Below, piece by piece: positions 8,863-16,764 of a stretch of DNA of 64,000 bases (position 1 is the first letter of the stretch; each line of letters opens with the position of its first letter). The stretch is from contig NZ_JOEZ01000014.1 of NCBI RefSeq assembly GCF_000721175.1, positions 76,676 to 140,675 of the forward strand, written 5' to 3'. The position numbers and the translations under genes were made by a program. The DNA comes from Streptomyces anulatus (GTDB lineage Bacteria; Actinomycetota; Actinomycetes; Streptomycetales; Streptomycetaceae). Below the pieces are notes generated by a model, which saw only the letters and a list, made by a program, of their open reading frames with translations, had not been told where the DNA came from and made no database searches.

Positions 8863-9678
8863 TCAGCCTGCCGCTCGGTCGGCCGTCCGCTCCGCGACCA
8901 GGGCCTCGAAGCCGGCGATCAGCCGTTGCAGCCCGAACTCGAAGTGGTCGAAGTCGGCGCTGAAGGTGTCCTCCGACATGCCCGCCATCATCGGGTACGC
9001 GCCGCTGAGCATGGCCCGCTCCAGGTAGGGGCGCTGGCTGTCCCAGAACTCCTCGTTGCTCAGCCCGGTCTGCGCCACCGCCTCCGCCGCGTCCCCCTGG
9101 GTACGGGCGAGACCCTCCACGAAGCTGTTGACCGTGATGATCACGCCGATCAGCTCGGCGTCGCGCAGCCCCATGGACCGCAGCGCGGTGAGGGAGAGCT
9201 CCAGACCGCGCAGGGCGCTGGGGCCGAGCACCGTACGGGCCTGGTTGATCTTCAGCAGCCAGGGGTGGCGGCGCAGGTTGTCCCGGTAGGTCCGGGCCAT
9301 GGTGCTGACCGCCATCCGCCAGTCGTCGGGTACGTCGTGGGCGGAGGCGGCGGGGTGTTCGGGCTCGGCGGACAGCGGCTCGCCCAGCACCCGGTCGAGC
9401 ATCAGGTCCAAAAGTTCGGCCTTGCCGGGGACGTACCGGTAGAGCGACATCGTGCCCGTGCCGAGCTCGGTGGAGAGCCGGCGCATGGAGAGGGCGGCCA
9501 GCCCTTCCGCGTCCGCGACATCGATGGCGGCCGTGACGATCCGTTCCAGCGTCAGGCCCGGTTTGGGGCCGCGGCTGGGGCGCTCCCCGGTGCCCCACAG
9601 GAGCTCCAGGCTGCGCGCGATGTCGCCGCTCCCGGTGGCCGTGCCGTCCGTCGCCGCTGTCGATCCGTCTTTCGCCAT
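8863..9678 (-). CDS. TetR-family regulator of the adjacent ABC exporter (TetR/AcrR, TetR_C type)
   Basis: 271 residues. The helix-turn-helix lies at about 50-90 (LTLERIVTAAIDVADAEGLA, then MRRLSTELGTGTMSLYRYV). The long C-terminal domain resembles that of regulators of drug-efflux genes. The ATG at 9678 is chosen because upstream codons run through the operator region. It is divergent from the ABC transporter at 9807, and the gap contains three copies of a 15-bp inverted-repeat site. Likely role: repressor of itself and the exporter, induced by a transported drug. Confidence 0.9.
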   Translation of the reverse strand: MAKDGSTAATDGTATGSGDIARSLELLWGTGERPSRGPKPGLTLERIVTAAIDVADAEGLAALSMRRLSTELGTGTMSLYRYVPGKAELLDLMLDRVLGEPLSAEPEHPAASAHDVPDDWRMAVSTMARTYRDNLRRHPWLLKINQARTVLGPSALRGLELSLTALRSMGLRDAELIGVIITVNSFVEGLARTQGDAAEAVAQTGLSNEEFWDSQRPYLERAMLSGAYPMMAGMSEDTFSADFDHFEFGLQRLIAGFEALVAERTADRAAG

Positions 9679-9708
9679 GAGGTCAGCGTAGTGCGCCGGA
9701 ACAGGCTT

Positions 9709-9723
9709 GGGTACACCGTACCC
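9709..9723. promoter_or_regulatory. Operator-like site A (TetR/ABC gap)
   Basis: GGGTAC-ACC-GTACCC is a perfect 6-bp inverted repeat with a 3-bp centre. It lies in the opposite orientation to sites B and C and 21 bp before site B. Confidence 0.75.
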
Positions 9724-9729
9724 GCATGA

Positions 9730-9744
9730 GAGTACGGTGTACCC
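9730..9744. promoter_or_regulatory. Operator-like site B (TetR/ABC gap)
   Basis: GAGTAC-GGT-GTACCC differs from the consensus by one base and is centred between sites A and C at exactly 21-bp spacing. Confidence 0.75.
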
Positions 9745-9750
9745 AGTGTG

Positions 9751-9765
9751 GGGTACGGTGTACTC
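9751..9765. promoter_or_regulatory. Operator-like site C (TetR/ABC gap)
   Basis: GGGTAC-GGT-GTACTC starts 21 bp after site B and ends 41 bases before the ABC ATPase start codon. Confidence 0.75.
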
Positions 9766-9806
9766 AGTCAACGTCCGGGCAGTCGCAGAGAACAGGGGGT
9801 TGTGCC

Positions 9807-10847
9807 ATGGGCACGCCTAAAACCGCGTCCGGGTACGCGGTGCTCGCCGAGGGGGTCGTGAAGCGCTACCGGGGGCGGGGGAAGGGCGCGACGGAGAAGC
9901 GGGCGCTCGACGGATTCGACCTCGCCGTCCGCCCCGGCACCGTCCACGGCCTGCTCGGCCCGAACGGAGCGGGCAAGACCACCGCCGTGCGGGTCCTCGC
10001 CACACTCCTGCGGTACGACGCGGGCCGGGCCGAGGTCGCCGGGCTCGACGTGGCCCGCGAACCCCGCCGGGTACGGAGCCGGATCGGGCTCACCGGCCAG
10101 TACGCGGCCGTCGACGAGGGCCTCACCGGGCGGCAGAACCTGGAGATGTTCGGTCGGCTCTTCCACCTCGGCAACCGCCGGGCCCGGCAGCGCGCCGGGG
10201 AGCTGCTGGAACGGTTCGACCTGGTCGAGGCGGCCGACAAGGGCGCCAAGGAGTACAGCGGCGGCATGCGGCGGCGGCTCGACCTCGCCTCCTCGATGAT
10301 CCTTTTCCCCGACGTGCTCTTCCTGGACGAGCCGACGACCGGGCTCGACCCGCGCGGCCGGGGCGAGGTCTGGGACGCGGTCCGGGCCCTGGTGGCAGGC
10401 GGTACGACGGTGCTGCTGACCACGCAGTACCTCGACGAGGCGGACAGGCTGGCCTCGCACATCACCGTCATCGACCGGGGGCGGGCCATCGCCGACGACA
10501 CCCCGGACGCGCTGAAGAACCGGGTCGGCGGCGACCGGATCGAGGTCGTCGCCGCCGACACGGAGGACCTCGCGGCGGTCGCGAGGACCGTCGACCGGGT
10601 GGCCGGCGGCGGGCTCGTCGTCACCGACGCCTCCGCCCGCCGGGTGCACGCCCAGGTCGCCGACCGGGTGGCCGCGCTCACCGAGGTGGCCCGGAGCCTC
10701 CAGGACGACGGGATCGCGGTCGAGGACATCGGGCTGCGCCGGCCGAGCCTGGACGACGTGTTCCTGCGCCTGACGGGACACGGCGCGGAACACGGCACGG
10801 CCCACGGCACCGGGAACCGCGACGCACGAGAGGTGGCGGCGGCATGA
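9807..10847 (+). CDS. ABC transporter ATP-binding protein, DrrA (daunorubicin resistance) family
   Basis: 346 residues. The Walker A is GPNGAGKTT, the signature [10 protein letters not shown] and the Walker [13 protein letters not shown], followed by the switch His region [14 protein letters not shown]. The C-terminal 90 residues match the extra domain of DrrA-type exporters ([15 protein letters not shown] onward). It would power drug or metabolite export with the permease encoded downstream, whose start overlaps this stop by 4 bases. The ATG at 9807 follows AGGGGG. The three operator-like sites upstream and the divergent TetR gene indicate ligand-induced expression. Confidence 0.94.
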   Translation: MGTPKTASGYAVLAEGVVKRYRGRGKGATEKRALDGFDLAVRPGTVHGLLGPNGAGKTTAVRVLATLLRYDAGRAEVAGLDVAREPRRVRSRIGLTGQYAAVDEGLTGRQNLEMFGRLFHLGNRRARQRAGELLERFDLVEAADKGAKEYSGGMRRRLDLASSMILFPDVLFLDEPTTGLDPRGRGEVWDAVRALVAGGTTVLLTTQYLDEADRLASHITVIDRGRAIADDTPDALKNRVGGDRIEVVAADTEDLAAVARTVDRVAGGGLVVTDASARRVHAQVADRVAALTEVARSLQDDGIAVEDIGLRRPSLDDVFLRLTGHGAEHGTAHGTGNRDAREVAAA

Positions 10848-11683
10848 CCACGCTCGAACAGAAGCCCGGGGTGACCGGCGGGGGCCGCGAACACGGCCTC
10901 ACCTACTGGGCGGTCTCCGACTGCTGGAACATCACCCGTCGCACCCTCACCCACTACCAGCGCCACCCCTCCGCCGTCGTCTGGCAGCTCGGCTTCCCGA
11001 TCCTCTCCGTCCTGCTGTACGGATACGTCTTCGGCAGCGCGATGAAGGTGCCCGGGGGCGGGGACTACCGGGAGTTCCTTATGCCCGGCATGTTCGCCAT
11101 GACCATGGCCATGGGCTTCATGAACACCGCCGTGGCCGTCGTCACCGACGCTGCCAAGGGGGTCGTCGACCGCTTCCGGTCCATGCCGATGGCCCCCTCC
11201 GCCTTCGCCTCCGGGCGCGGGGCGGCCGACCTGGTGGTGGCCGCCGCCGAGCTGACCATCCTGGCCGTCACGGCGCTGCTGATCGGCTGGCGCGCGGACG
11301 GCGGGGCGGTAGCGGCCCTCGGGGCGTTCGGGCTGCTCCTGCTGCTGCGGTTCAGCCTGATCTGGGTGGGCGTCTGGCTCGGCATGCTGGTCCCCACCCC
11401 GGAGGCGGCGGGCGGGCTGTACGCGGTGGCCTTCCCCGTCACGATGATCTCCAGCACCTTCGTGGCCCCGTCCCTGATGCCCGGCTGGCTGGGCACGGTC
11501 GCGGCCTGGAACCCGATCTCCTCGACCGCGACGGCCACCCGCGAACTGTTCGGCAACCCGGTGGCGGGCGGCGGTACCTGGGTGGAGGAGCACGCCCTGC
11601 TGATGGCGGTGGTGTGGCCGCTCGTGATCACGCTGGTGTTCCTGCCGCTGGCGGTCCGGCGGTTCCAGCGTCTGAGCCGGTGA
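10844..11683 (+). CDS. ABC-2 type permease, DrrB-like
   Basis: 279 residues with six hydrophobic segments. The ABC-2 pattern is present: [20 protein letters not shown] in the first helix, [33 protein letters not shown] in the coupling region, and [20 protein letters not shown] near the C-terminus. It forms the membrane part of the exporter with the preceding ATPase (ATGA overlap at 10844-10847). The substrate is unknown; family members export anthracyclines and other hydrophobic compounds. Confidence 0.93.
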   Translation: MTTLEQKPGVTGGGREHGLTYWAVSDCWNITRRTLTHYQRHPSAVVWQLGFPILSVLLYGYVFGSAMKVPGGGDYREFLMPGMFAMTMAMGFMNTAVAVVTDAAKGVVDRFRSMPMAPSAFASGRGAADLVVAAAELTILAVTALLIGWRADGGAVAALGAFGLLLLLRFSLIWVGVWLGMLVPTPEAAGGLYAVAFPVTMISSTFVAPSLMPGWLGTVAAWNPISSTATATRELFGNPVAGGGTWVEEHALLMAVVWPLVITLVFLPLAVRRFQRLSR

Positions 11684-11735
11684 GGGCCTGAGAAGGGCGG
11701 GGGACGGGGCGGAAAGGGGCGCGTAGGGTCGGGCC

Positions 11736-12257
11736 GTGTCCACCGTCGCGCCCCTGTCCTTCACCACCGCCCGCCTCGACGCACTCCCTCTCGATCCGGC
11801 GTACGCCGAGGAGATGGCGGCCGTCCTCGCGGACCCGGCGCTGTACGTGTTCACCGGGGGCGGCCCGCCGGACCCGGCCGCGCTGCGGTCCCGGTACGAG
11901 CGCCAGTGCACCGGCTCGCCGGACCCGGGAGAGCTGTGGTGGAACTGGGTGCTCCGGATCCGCGCGGACGGGAGCCTCGCCGGATACGTCCAGGCGACCG
12001 TACGGGGGCCCCGGGCGGAGATCGCCTGGGTGGTCGGGACGCCGTGGCAGGGCCGGGGCTACGCGAGCGAGGCGGCGAAGGGCCTCGCGGCGCACCTGGT
12101 CGCAGCCGGAGGCGTCCGGGAGCTCGTCGCCCACGTCCACCCCGACCACGCCGCGTCCGAGGCGGTGGCCGCGGCGGCGGGCCTCCGGCCGACCGGGGAG
12201 TGGGAGGACGGCGAGAGGCGATGGGCCGCGAGCGCGACGTTCCCCCCGATGCCGTAA
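11736..12257 (+). CDS. GNAT-family N-acetyltransferase
   Basis: 173 residues of the RimJ/RimL-like type. The opening LSFTTARLDALPLDPAYAEE is typical, and the acetyl-CoA loop is VGTPWQGRGYASEAAKGLAAHL. The late motif HPDHAASEAVAAAAGLRPTGEW is the usual neighbour/strand pair. The acceptor (protein N-terminus or a small amine) cannot be told. It starts at a GTG 52 bases after the permease stop and may be read from the same transcript. Confidence 0.87.
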   Translation: MSTVAPLSFTTARLDALPLDPAYAEEMAAVLADPALYVFTGGGPPDPAALRSRYERQCTGSPDPGELWWNWVLRIRADGSLAGYVQATVRGPRAEIAWVVGTPWQGRGYASEAAKGLAAHLVAAGGVRELVAHVHPDHAASEAVAAAAGLRPTGEWEDGERRWAASATFPPMP

Positions 12258-12495
12258 GGCGCCAGAAACGTGAGGCCTACGAGATGTCCAGCCGATCGTG
12301 CCGGGTTCGCGATGCCCGGTGCGGCATACCAGGACCTGCTGTACCAGTCGCGCAGCAAGGTCAGCGACTGAACGGCCGGGCATGGCCTTGACGGAGTCAG
12401 GTCTGAGCAACGGAACGGGGAAGAAGTCCTACGCGCCCTCGACGCTCAGGGGCGCGTTCGAGTGGGGCGCTCGTCGTCCTCTCGAAGTCGGACGA

Positions 12496-12529
12496 CGGCA
12501 GGCGCGACACCTCTCGTGCGCGCCTGCCG
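12496..12529. terminator. Stem-loop terminator after the VOC gene (minus-strand transcript)
   Basis: A perfect 11-bp stem, CGGCAGGCGCG (12496-12506) with CGCGCCTGCCG (12519-12529), has a 12-base loop. It lies 13 bases past the VOC gene stop. The rest of the gap 12258-12495 shows nothing I recognise, apart from a weak GCCGGG/CCCGGT hairpin near 12299. Confidence 0.6.
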
Positions 12530-12541
12530 CACTGCGGTCCC

Positions 12542-12907
12542 TCAGTCCTGCGGTGCGACGCGGATACGGTTCCCGTCAGGATCGGCTGCGAGGAAGGTCA
12601 GCCCGAACCCCGCATCATGAGGCTCGCGCAGGATCGTGATCCCCTTGGACTTCCACTGATCAAAGATTGCGTTGAGCTCGTCGGGGCCACCGTCGATGGC
12701 CAGGCAGACCTCACCGGTGCGCGGGACGTCCGGTGACAGATCCTCGAACTGGCCGGACCACAGAGCGAGGTCAGCGCCCGGCCCGAGGTCGAAGGCGATG
12801 TATCCCGGAGTCTCGAACGAGGGGCTCATGCCGAGGAGGTCGCCGTAGAAACGAGCTGCGGCGGAAGCGTCGTTCACGTAGACGATGGACACGACGGATG
12901 TGCTCAT
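12542..12907 (-). CDS. VOC-family (glyoxalase/bleomycin-resistance fold) protein
   Basis: 121 residues in one VOC domain. It opens with SIVYVNDASAAARFYGDLLG and closes with FLAADPDGNRIRVA. The metal-binding positions common in dioxygenases are only partly kept, so it may bind a small molecule without catalysis. The ATG at 12907 has AGAAGGAAAA upstream on the minus strand. It is divergent from a WYL regulator, a pairing that suggests the regulator controls it. Codon and base use are less G+C-biased than in flanking genes, hinting at joint acquisition. Confidence 0.85.
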   Translation of the reverse strand: MSTSVVSIVYVNDASAAARFYGDLLGMSPSFETPGYIAFDLGPGADLALWSGQFEDLSPDVPRTGEVCLAIDGGPDELNAIFDQWKSKGITILREPHDAGFGLTFLAADPDGNRIRVAPQD

Positions 12908-12998
12908 GGTTTTCCTTCTCACAGGTCGTAGGTGTGCATCCGCCAGCATGACCGGGATATGCGCCGCATCGTGTCGCAATTCCTGAAAAAATTGGTGG

Positions 12999-13964
12999 GT
13001 GACCCCAGATCGCTTCTTCGCCCTGATGATGCTCCTCGAATCGAGGGATGCCGTGACCACACAGGAACTTGCCTCAGCGCTCGGGGTGTCCCTTCGAACC
13101 ATCACCCGAGACCTGAACTGGCTCCGCGACGCCGGTCTGCCGGTGACCGCGCACCGGGGCCGCCTCGGAGGCGTGACCATGCTGCCCGGGTCCGGGCTCG
13201 ACCTCACGCGACTCACACCGGGCGAGCGTGATCATCTGTCGCTCACCGGGCTGGATGAGAAGCAACGTGCGGAACTCGACGCATCGGCCGAAAGCCGCCG
13301 CGCGCTCTCCAAGATCGTCGCTGCACAGCCACGTCGAGTTCATGAGCTCCTGCCGCTCACCGACGTAGTGCACGTGGACAGCCGTCCCTGGCGTCAGGCA
13401 CTGGCTTCCGGTGCGACTCCGGCCTTGCTGATCGGCGCGGTGCGGCGAGGCCGCCGGCTACGGATCGAGTACGGCAGCCCACGCGAGTCGTGCCCACGCG
13501 ACCTGGTCGTGGATCCCTACGGGCTGTTCGCCAAGGCCGGCATCTGGTACCTCATCGCCGACTGTGCCCGGGTGCCACGGATGTACCGACTCGAACGGAT
13601 CACGACGTGGAAGGAAGTCGACCAGCCACGACGGATCCGCGAGAGCCAGACCCTGGCCACCGTCGCTGCCGCGCTCATCGATCGGTGGGAACACAACCAC
13701 GCGACAGAGGTCAGCGCCACCATCGACCGGACCCAGATCGAGCGAGCGCAACGGATCTTCGGCCTACGACTCGTCCGGGACGACCATGAAGAATCCGCCA
13801 CCGGCCACAAGGTGACGATCCGCTTCCTGCATCTGGAGGACGTGCGAGCACTACTGCCGTTCGGGAACGCCGTCACTGTGCACGGCCCCGCCGAAGCCAG
13901 GGCTCACCTCCGCGACCTCGCCACCGATCTCGCCCACCACTATGCGCCGTCACCGACGTCCTGA
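12999..13964 (+). CDS. WYL-domain transcriptional regulator (DeoR-like HTH)
   Basis: 321 residues. The N-terminal winged HTH reads RFFALMMLLESRDAVTTQEL and GVSLRTITRDLNWLRDAGLPV. A WYL domain follows (about 135-215: IEYGSPRESCPRDLVVDPYG, then AGIWYLIADCARVPRMYRLERI), and a WCX-like C-terminal part. WYL domains often sense a small ligand or nucleic acid. The start is a GTG at 12999. The 91-base gap to the divergent VOC gene contains a CAATT-N8-AATTG inverted repeat (12976-12993) that could be its site. Confidence 0.9.
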   Translation: MTPDRFFALMMLLESRDAVTTQELASALGVSLRTITRDLNWLRDAGLPVTAHRGRLGGVTMLPGSGLDLTRLTPGERDHLSLTGLDEKQRAELDASAESRRALSKIVAAQPRRVHELLPLTDVVHVDSRPWRQALASGATPALLIGAVRRGRRLRIEYGSPRESCPRDLVVDPYGLFAKAGIWYLIADCARVPRMYRLERITTWKEVDQPRRIRESQTLATVAAALIDRWEHNHATEVSATIDRTQIERAQRIFGLRLVRDDHEESATGHKVTIRFLHLEDVRALLPFGNAVTVHGPAEARAHLRDLATDLAHHYAPSPTS

Positions 13965-13988
13965 CCCGCGCCGCCTAGGGTGGTGGCA

Positions 13989-14675
13989 ATGACCACTCCC
14001 GACCCGTCGCCCGACTTCCTGAACACCACCCGGGCCTCGTACGACGCCATGGCCCCCGCCTACGTCGAGTTCGTCCGCGGTGAGTTGGCGGCCAAGCCGC
14101 TGGAGCGTGCCCTGTTGAGCACGTTCGCGGAACTGGCGGCGGCGGGCGGCGGCGGCCTCCCGGTGGCCGATGTCGGCTGTGGAACGGGCCGGGTGACCGC
14201 ACATCTGCACGAACTGGGCCTGGGGCTCGACGTGTTCGGGATCGACCTCGCCCTGCAGATGGTCGCCGTGGCGCGGGAGGAACACCCGGGTCTGCGCTTC
14301 GAGGAGGGGTCCATGCTCGGCCTCGGGCTCCCGGACGCCTCGTTGGGCGGCCTGCTCGCCTGGTACTCGACGATCCACGTCCCGGACGAGGAACTGCCGC
14401 GTGCCTTCGCGGAGTTCCACCGCGTACTGGCCCCGGGGGCCCACGTGCAGCTGGGCTTCCAGGTCGGGGACGAGGCGCAGCGGCTGACGGAGGCGTGGGG
14501 CATGGAGATCTCGCTCGACTTCCACCGACGGCAGCCGGAGAAGATCGCCGGGCTGCTGCGGGAGGCGGGCCTGGACGTCCGGTCCGTGGTGTGGCGGGAG
14601 CGGGAGACGGACGGGCCGTTCCCGGAGCGGGCGCCACAGGGGTTCGTCCTCGCGCGGAGGCCGTCCGCGGTCTGA
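13989..14675 (+). CDS. Class I SAM-dependent methyltransferase
   Basis: 228 residues. The SAM-binding motif I is LPVADVGCGTGRVTAHL, motif II is IDLALQMVAVARE, and the post-motif GLLAWYSTIHVPDEEL is typical of small-molecule methyltransferases. Nothing in the flanks names a substrate. The ATG at 13989 is preceded by in-frame GTGs without a better ribosome site. It is 24 bases after the WYL gene, so co-transcription is possible. Confidence 0.88.
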   Translation: MTTPDPSPDFLNTTRASYDAMAPAYVEFVRGELAAKPLERALLSTFAELAAAGGGGLPVADVGCGTGRVTAHLHELGLGLDVFGIDLALQMVAVAREEHPGLRFEEGSMLGLGLPDASLGGLLAWYSTIHVPDEELPRAFAEFHRVLAPGAHVQLGFQVGDEAQRLTEAWGMEISLDFHRRQPEKIAGLLREAGLDVRSVVWRERETDGPFPERAPQGFVLARRPSAV

Positions 14676-14722
14676 CCGCCCCGGCTGTCGTCCCATCTCG
14701 GGCTGACCCCGGCTGTCGCCCG

Positions 14723-14786
14723 ATCCCGCCCGCCGCCGGTCCCGCCCGACGCCTGTCCCGCCCGCCGCTTGTCCCGCCCGGCCCTG
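14723..14786. repeat. 16-bp tandem repeat, four copies
   Basis: Units begin at 14723, 14739, 14755 and 14771, each built on RTCCCGCCCG plus six variable bases. The repeat lies between the methyltransferase gene and the gas-vesicle operon. It may form G-rich structures on the complementary strand; no function is claimed. Confidence 0.8.
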
Positions 14787-14847
14787 CCCGCTGTCCGGCC
14801 CGGGCGGGGTGTCGCACCACCGGCTCACCCAGGATGCGGAACGCCCC

Positions 14848-14870
14848 ATAGTGACCAGACTGGTCACTAT
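14848..14870. promoter_or_regulatory. Perfect 23-bp palindrome overlapping the gvpO start codon
   Basis: ATAGTGACCAG (14848-14858) and CTGGTCACTAT (14860-14870) are exact inverted arms around a single A. The last two bases are the AT of the gvpO ATG (14869-14871). The GACCAG-A-CTGGTC core resembles sites bound by TetR- or GntR-type repressors. Binding here would block the operon head, and as RNA the hairpin would bury the start codon. Confidence 0.7.
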
Positions 14871-15192
14871 GGCAGACCAACGTTCAGCGCCCGCCGAACG
14901 CTCCTCCCCGGGGACCCGGAAGAAGTCCCCGGCCAGGAAGGGGCCCGAGCACGCAGCCCGCGCCGCCTGTCAGAGCCTGGTAGCGCTGATCAGTCACCCG
15001 GCCGAGGGCGTCTCCGCGATCCGACGCTCCGACGACGACGGCTGGTGCGTCGTCGTGGACGTCCTCGAAGTGCCGCGCATCCCGGACACGACCAGTCTCC
15101 TCGCCTCGTACGAGGTGCGGCTCGACGGGTCCTGCGAACTCGTGGAGTACACGCGGGTCCGCCGCTACCGGCGCGGTGCCGCCGACGAGTGA
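14869..15192 (+). CDS. gvpO: Gas vesicle protein GvpO
   Basis: 107 residues. A charged N-terminus (to about 35) is followed by the GvpO domain: WCVVVDVLEVPRIPDTTSLL, ASYEVRLDGSCELVEYTRVR, ending RYRR. GvpO is an accessory protein needed for vesicle formation in some hosts and heads the actinomycete gvp cluster. The ATG at 14869 sits in a 23-bp palindrome and has no ribosome site upstream, so the message may be leaderless or a start further up (GTG 14854, ATG 14809) may be used. Confidence 0.9.
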   Translation: MADQRSAPAERSSPGTRKKSPARKGPEHAARAACQSLVALISHPAEGVSAIRRSDDDGWCVVVDVLEVPRIPDTTSLLASYEVRLDGSCELVEYTRVRRYRRGAADE

Positions 15193-15225
15193 CCCGACTT
15201 CGTCCGACAGCTGGAAGGACCCCCC

Positions 15226-15708
15226 ATGACGACCACGACCTACGTCGACGGCGCCGCTCCATGCCCGCCCCGCGCCGGCACGCTCTACGACGTGCTGGAG
15301 CTCATTCTCGACCGGGGCATGGTGATCGACGTGTTCGTCCGTGTCTCCCTGGTCGGCATCGAGATCCTCAAGATCGACGCGCGCATCGTCGTGGCGAGCG
15401 TCGACACCTACCTGCGCTTCGCCGAGGCGTGCAACCGTCTTGACCTCGAACGTGACTCCGGCAGCACCACCGTCCCCGAGCTGCTCGGCGGCTCCGCCGC
15501 CCGGTCCATGGGCAAGCGGAAGGTGCGCAAGACGGTGGAATCGGTCGGCGACACCGTACGCAAGGCGGTCGGGGCCGGCGGGTCCGACGACGACGAGTAC
15601 GAGGAGGAAGAGGCGGAGGAACGGCCGGCGCGCCCGAAGAAGCGCCGCGCCCCCGCCCGCAGCAGTGGCAGCGGTGGCACGAGCCGTCGCCGCAAGGCTG
15701 AGGCCTGA
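15226..15708 (+). CDS. gvpA: Gas vesicle structural protein GvpA, with long charged tail
   Basis: 160 residues. The GvpA core is at about 19-73 (TLYDVLELILDRGMVIDVFV, then LVGIEILKIDARIVVASVDT), the beta-hairpin subunit of the gas-vesicle wall. The classical protein is about 70 residues; here a linker (74-120), an acidic run (121-132, DDDEYEEEEAEE) and a basic run (133-160, with RPKKRR and SRRRK) are added. The actinomycete gvp order identifies it as A rather than J. The ATG at 15226 follows GGAAGGA. The tail composition recurs in GvpY and GvpZ. Confidence 0.92.
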   Translation: MTTTTYVDGAAPCPPRAGTLYDVLELILDRGMVIDVFVRVSLVGIEILKIDARIVVASVDTYLRFAEACNRLDLERDSGSTTVPELLGGSAARSMGKRKVRKTVESVGDTVRKAVGAGGSDDDEYEEEEAEERPARPKKRRAPARSSGSGGTSRRRKAEA

Positions 15709-15709
15709 G

Positions 15710-16495
15710 GTGCGCGCGGACGGCCCGGACACGGGCACGGCCGACGGACCGGGGCTGTACGTGTACGCGGTCGTCCGGGCCGGAACGCCGCTGCCCCGGA
15801 AGTCCGGGGGCGTCGGCAGCCCGCCCGCCCCGCTGCGGACGGTCGCCGTGGGCCCGGCGGCCGCGGTCGTCAGCGCCGCCCCCGCACAGTTGCGGGCCCG
15901 GCGGCGCGATCTGCTGGCCCACCAGGAGCTCCTGACGCGCCTGGCGGGGAGCGGGCCCGTGCTGCCGATGCGTTTCGGCATGGTCGCACCGGACGAGGAC
16001 GCGCTGCGCGCCCAGCTGGCCGCGGCGGAGCCGGGCCACCTCGCCGCCCTGGACCGGGTCGCCGGGCACATCGAGATGAACGTCAAGGCCTTGCCGGCCC
16101 CCGACTCCCTGGCCGCACTGGTGGCGGGGGACGCAACCGTACGGCGGCTGCGCGACGAAACCCGCAGGCGGCCCGGGTACGAGGCCAATGTGCGCCTGGG
16201 TGAAGCCGTCGCGTCCGCCCTGGCGCGCCGGGCGGGCGAGGCGGGACGGCGGGTGCTGCGCGATCTGGCCCCGATGGCCCGGGCGACGGCCGGGGGCCCC
16301 GAGGTTCCCGGCTGCGCGCTCAACGTGTCCTTCCTCGTGGCGCAGGCCGACAGCGACCGGTTCCGTGCGACCGCCGAGCGTTTCGCGGCGGCCCACCGCG
16401 ACCACGTCGAGCTCCGCGTCGCGGGCCCGCTGCCCTGCTACAGCTTCGTCGGCGCCGCCAACGAGAGCCCGCGCGCACCGGTCGGCGGAGGCTGA
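15710..16495 (+). CDS. gvpF: Gas vesicle accessory protein GvpF (GvpL/F family)
   Basis: 261 residues. The family opening GLYVYAVVRAG is near residue 15, the central VLPMRFGMVAPDEDALR is the diagnostic GvpL/F motif, and the end PCYSFVGA is also conserved. GvpF proteins bind GvpA monomers and are minor vesicle components needed for assembly. The start is a GTG two bases after the gvpA stop, so translation is coupled. The paralogue gvpL lies 3.5 kb downstream. Confidence 0.93.
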   Translation: MRADGPDTGTADGPGLYVYAVVRAGTPLPRKSGGVGSPPAPLRTVAVGPAAAVVSAAPAQLRARRRDLLAHQELLTRLAGSGPVLPMRFGMVAPDEDALRAQLAAAEPGHLAALDRVAGHIEMNVKALPAPDSLAALVAGDATVRRLRDETRRRPGYEANVRLGEAVASALARRAGEAGRRVLRDLAPMARATAGGPEVPGCALNVSFLVAQADSDRFRATAERFAAAHRDHVELRVAGPLPCYSFVGAANESPRAPVGGG

Positions 16496-16497
16496 CG

Positions 16498-16764
16498 ATG
16501 GGGTTGATCTCAGGAGCGCTGCTGCTCCCCCTCGCGCCCGCCCGGGGCGTGGTGTGGGTCGCGGAGCGGTTGCAGGACGCCGCCGAGCGCGAACTCTACG
16601 ACCCCGGGGTGATCCGCGCGCAGCTGGCGGCACTCAACCAGGAGCTCGACGAGGGGCACATCGGGCTGGATGAGTTCGAGGCGCAGGAGGAGAGGCTGCT
16701 CGACCGGCTGTACGCCGTGCAGACCTGCCGGACACCGACGACAGAAGGTGACAGACATGGATGA
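16498..16764 (+). CDS. gvpG: Gas vesicle protein GvpG
   Basis: 88 residues. The family pattern is complete: LPLAPARGVVWVAERLQDAA, then a helical region IRAQLAALNQELDEGHIGLD and EFEAQEERLLDRL. GvpG is a small coiled-coil accessory protein that follows gvpF in most clusters. It starts two bases after the gvpF stop and its end overlaps the start of gvpY by 8 bases. Confidence 0.92.
   Translation: MGLISGALLLPLAPARGVVWVAERLQDAAERELYDPGVIRAQLAALNQELDEGHIGLDEFEAQEERLLDRLYAVQTCRTPTTEGDRHG

Noticed and set aside
12258..12495. Possible tRNA or gene remnant after the acetyltransferase gene (GGGTTCGCGATGCCC resembles a T-arm)
   Set aside because: No acceptor stem, anticodon arm or CCA-side match could be folded around it, and no open frame shows codon bias.
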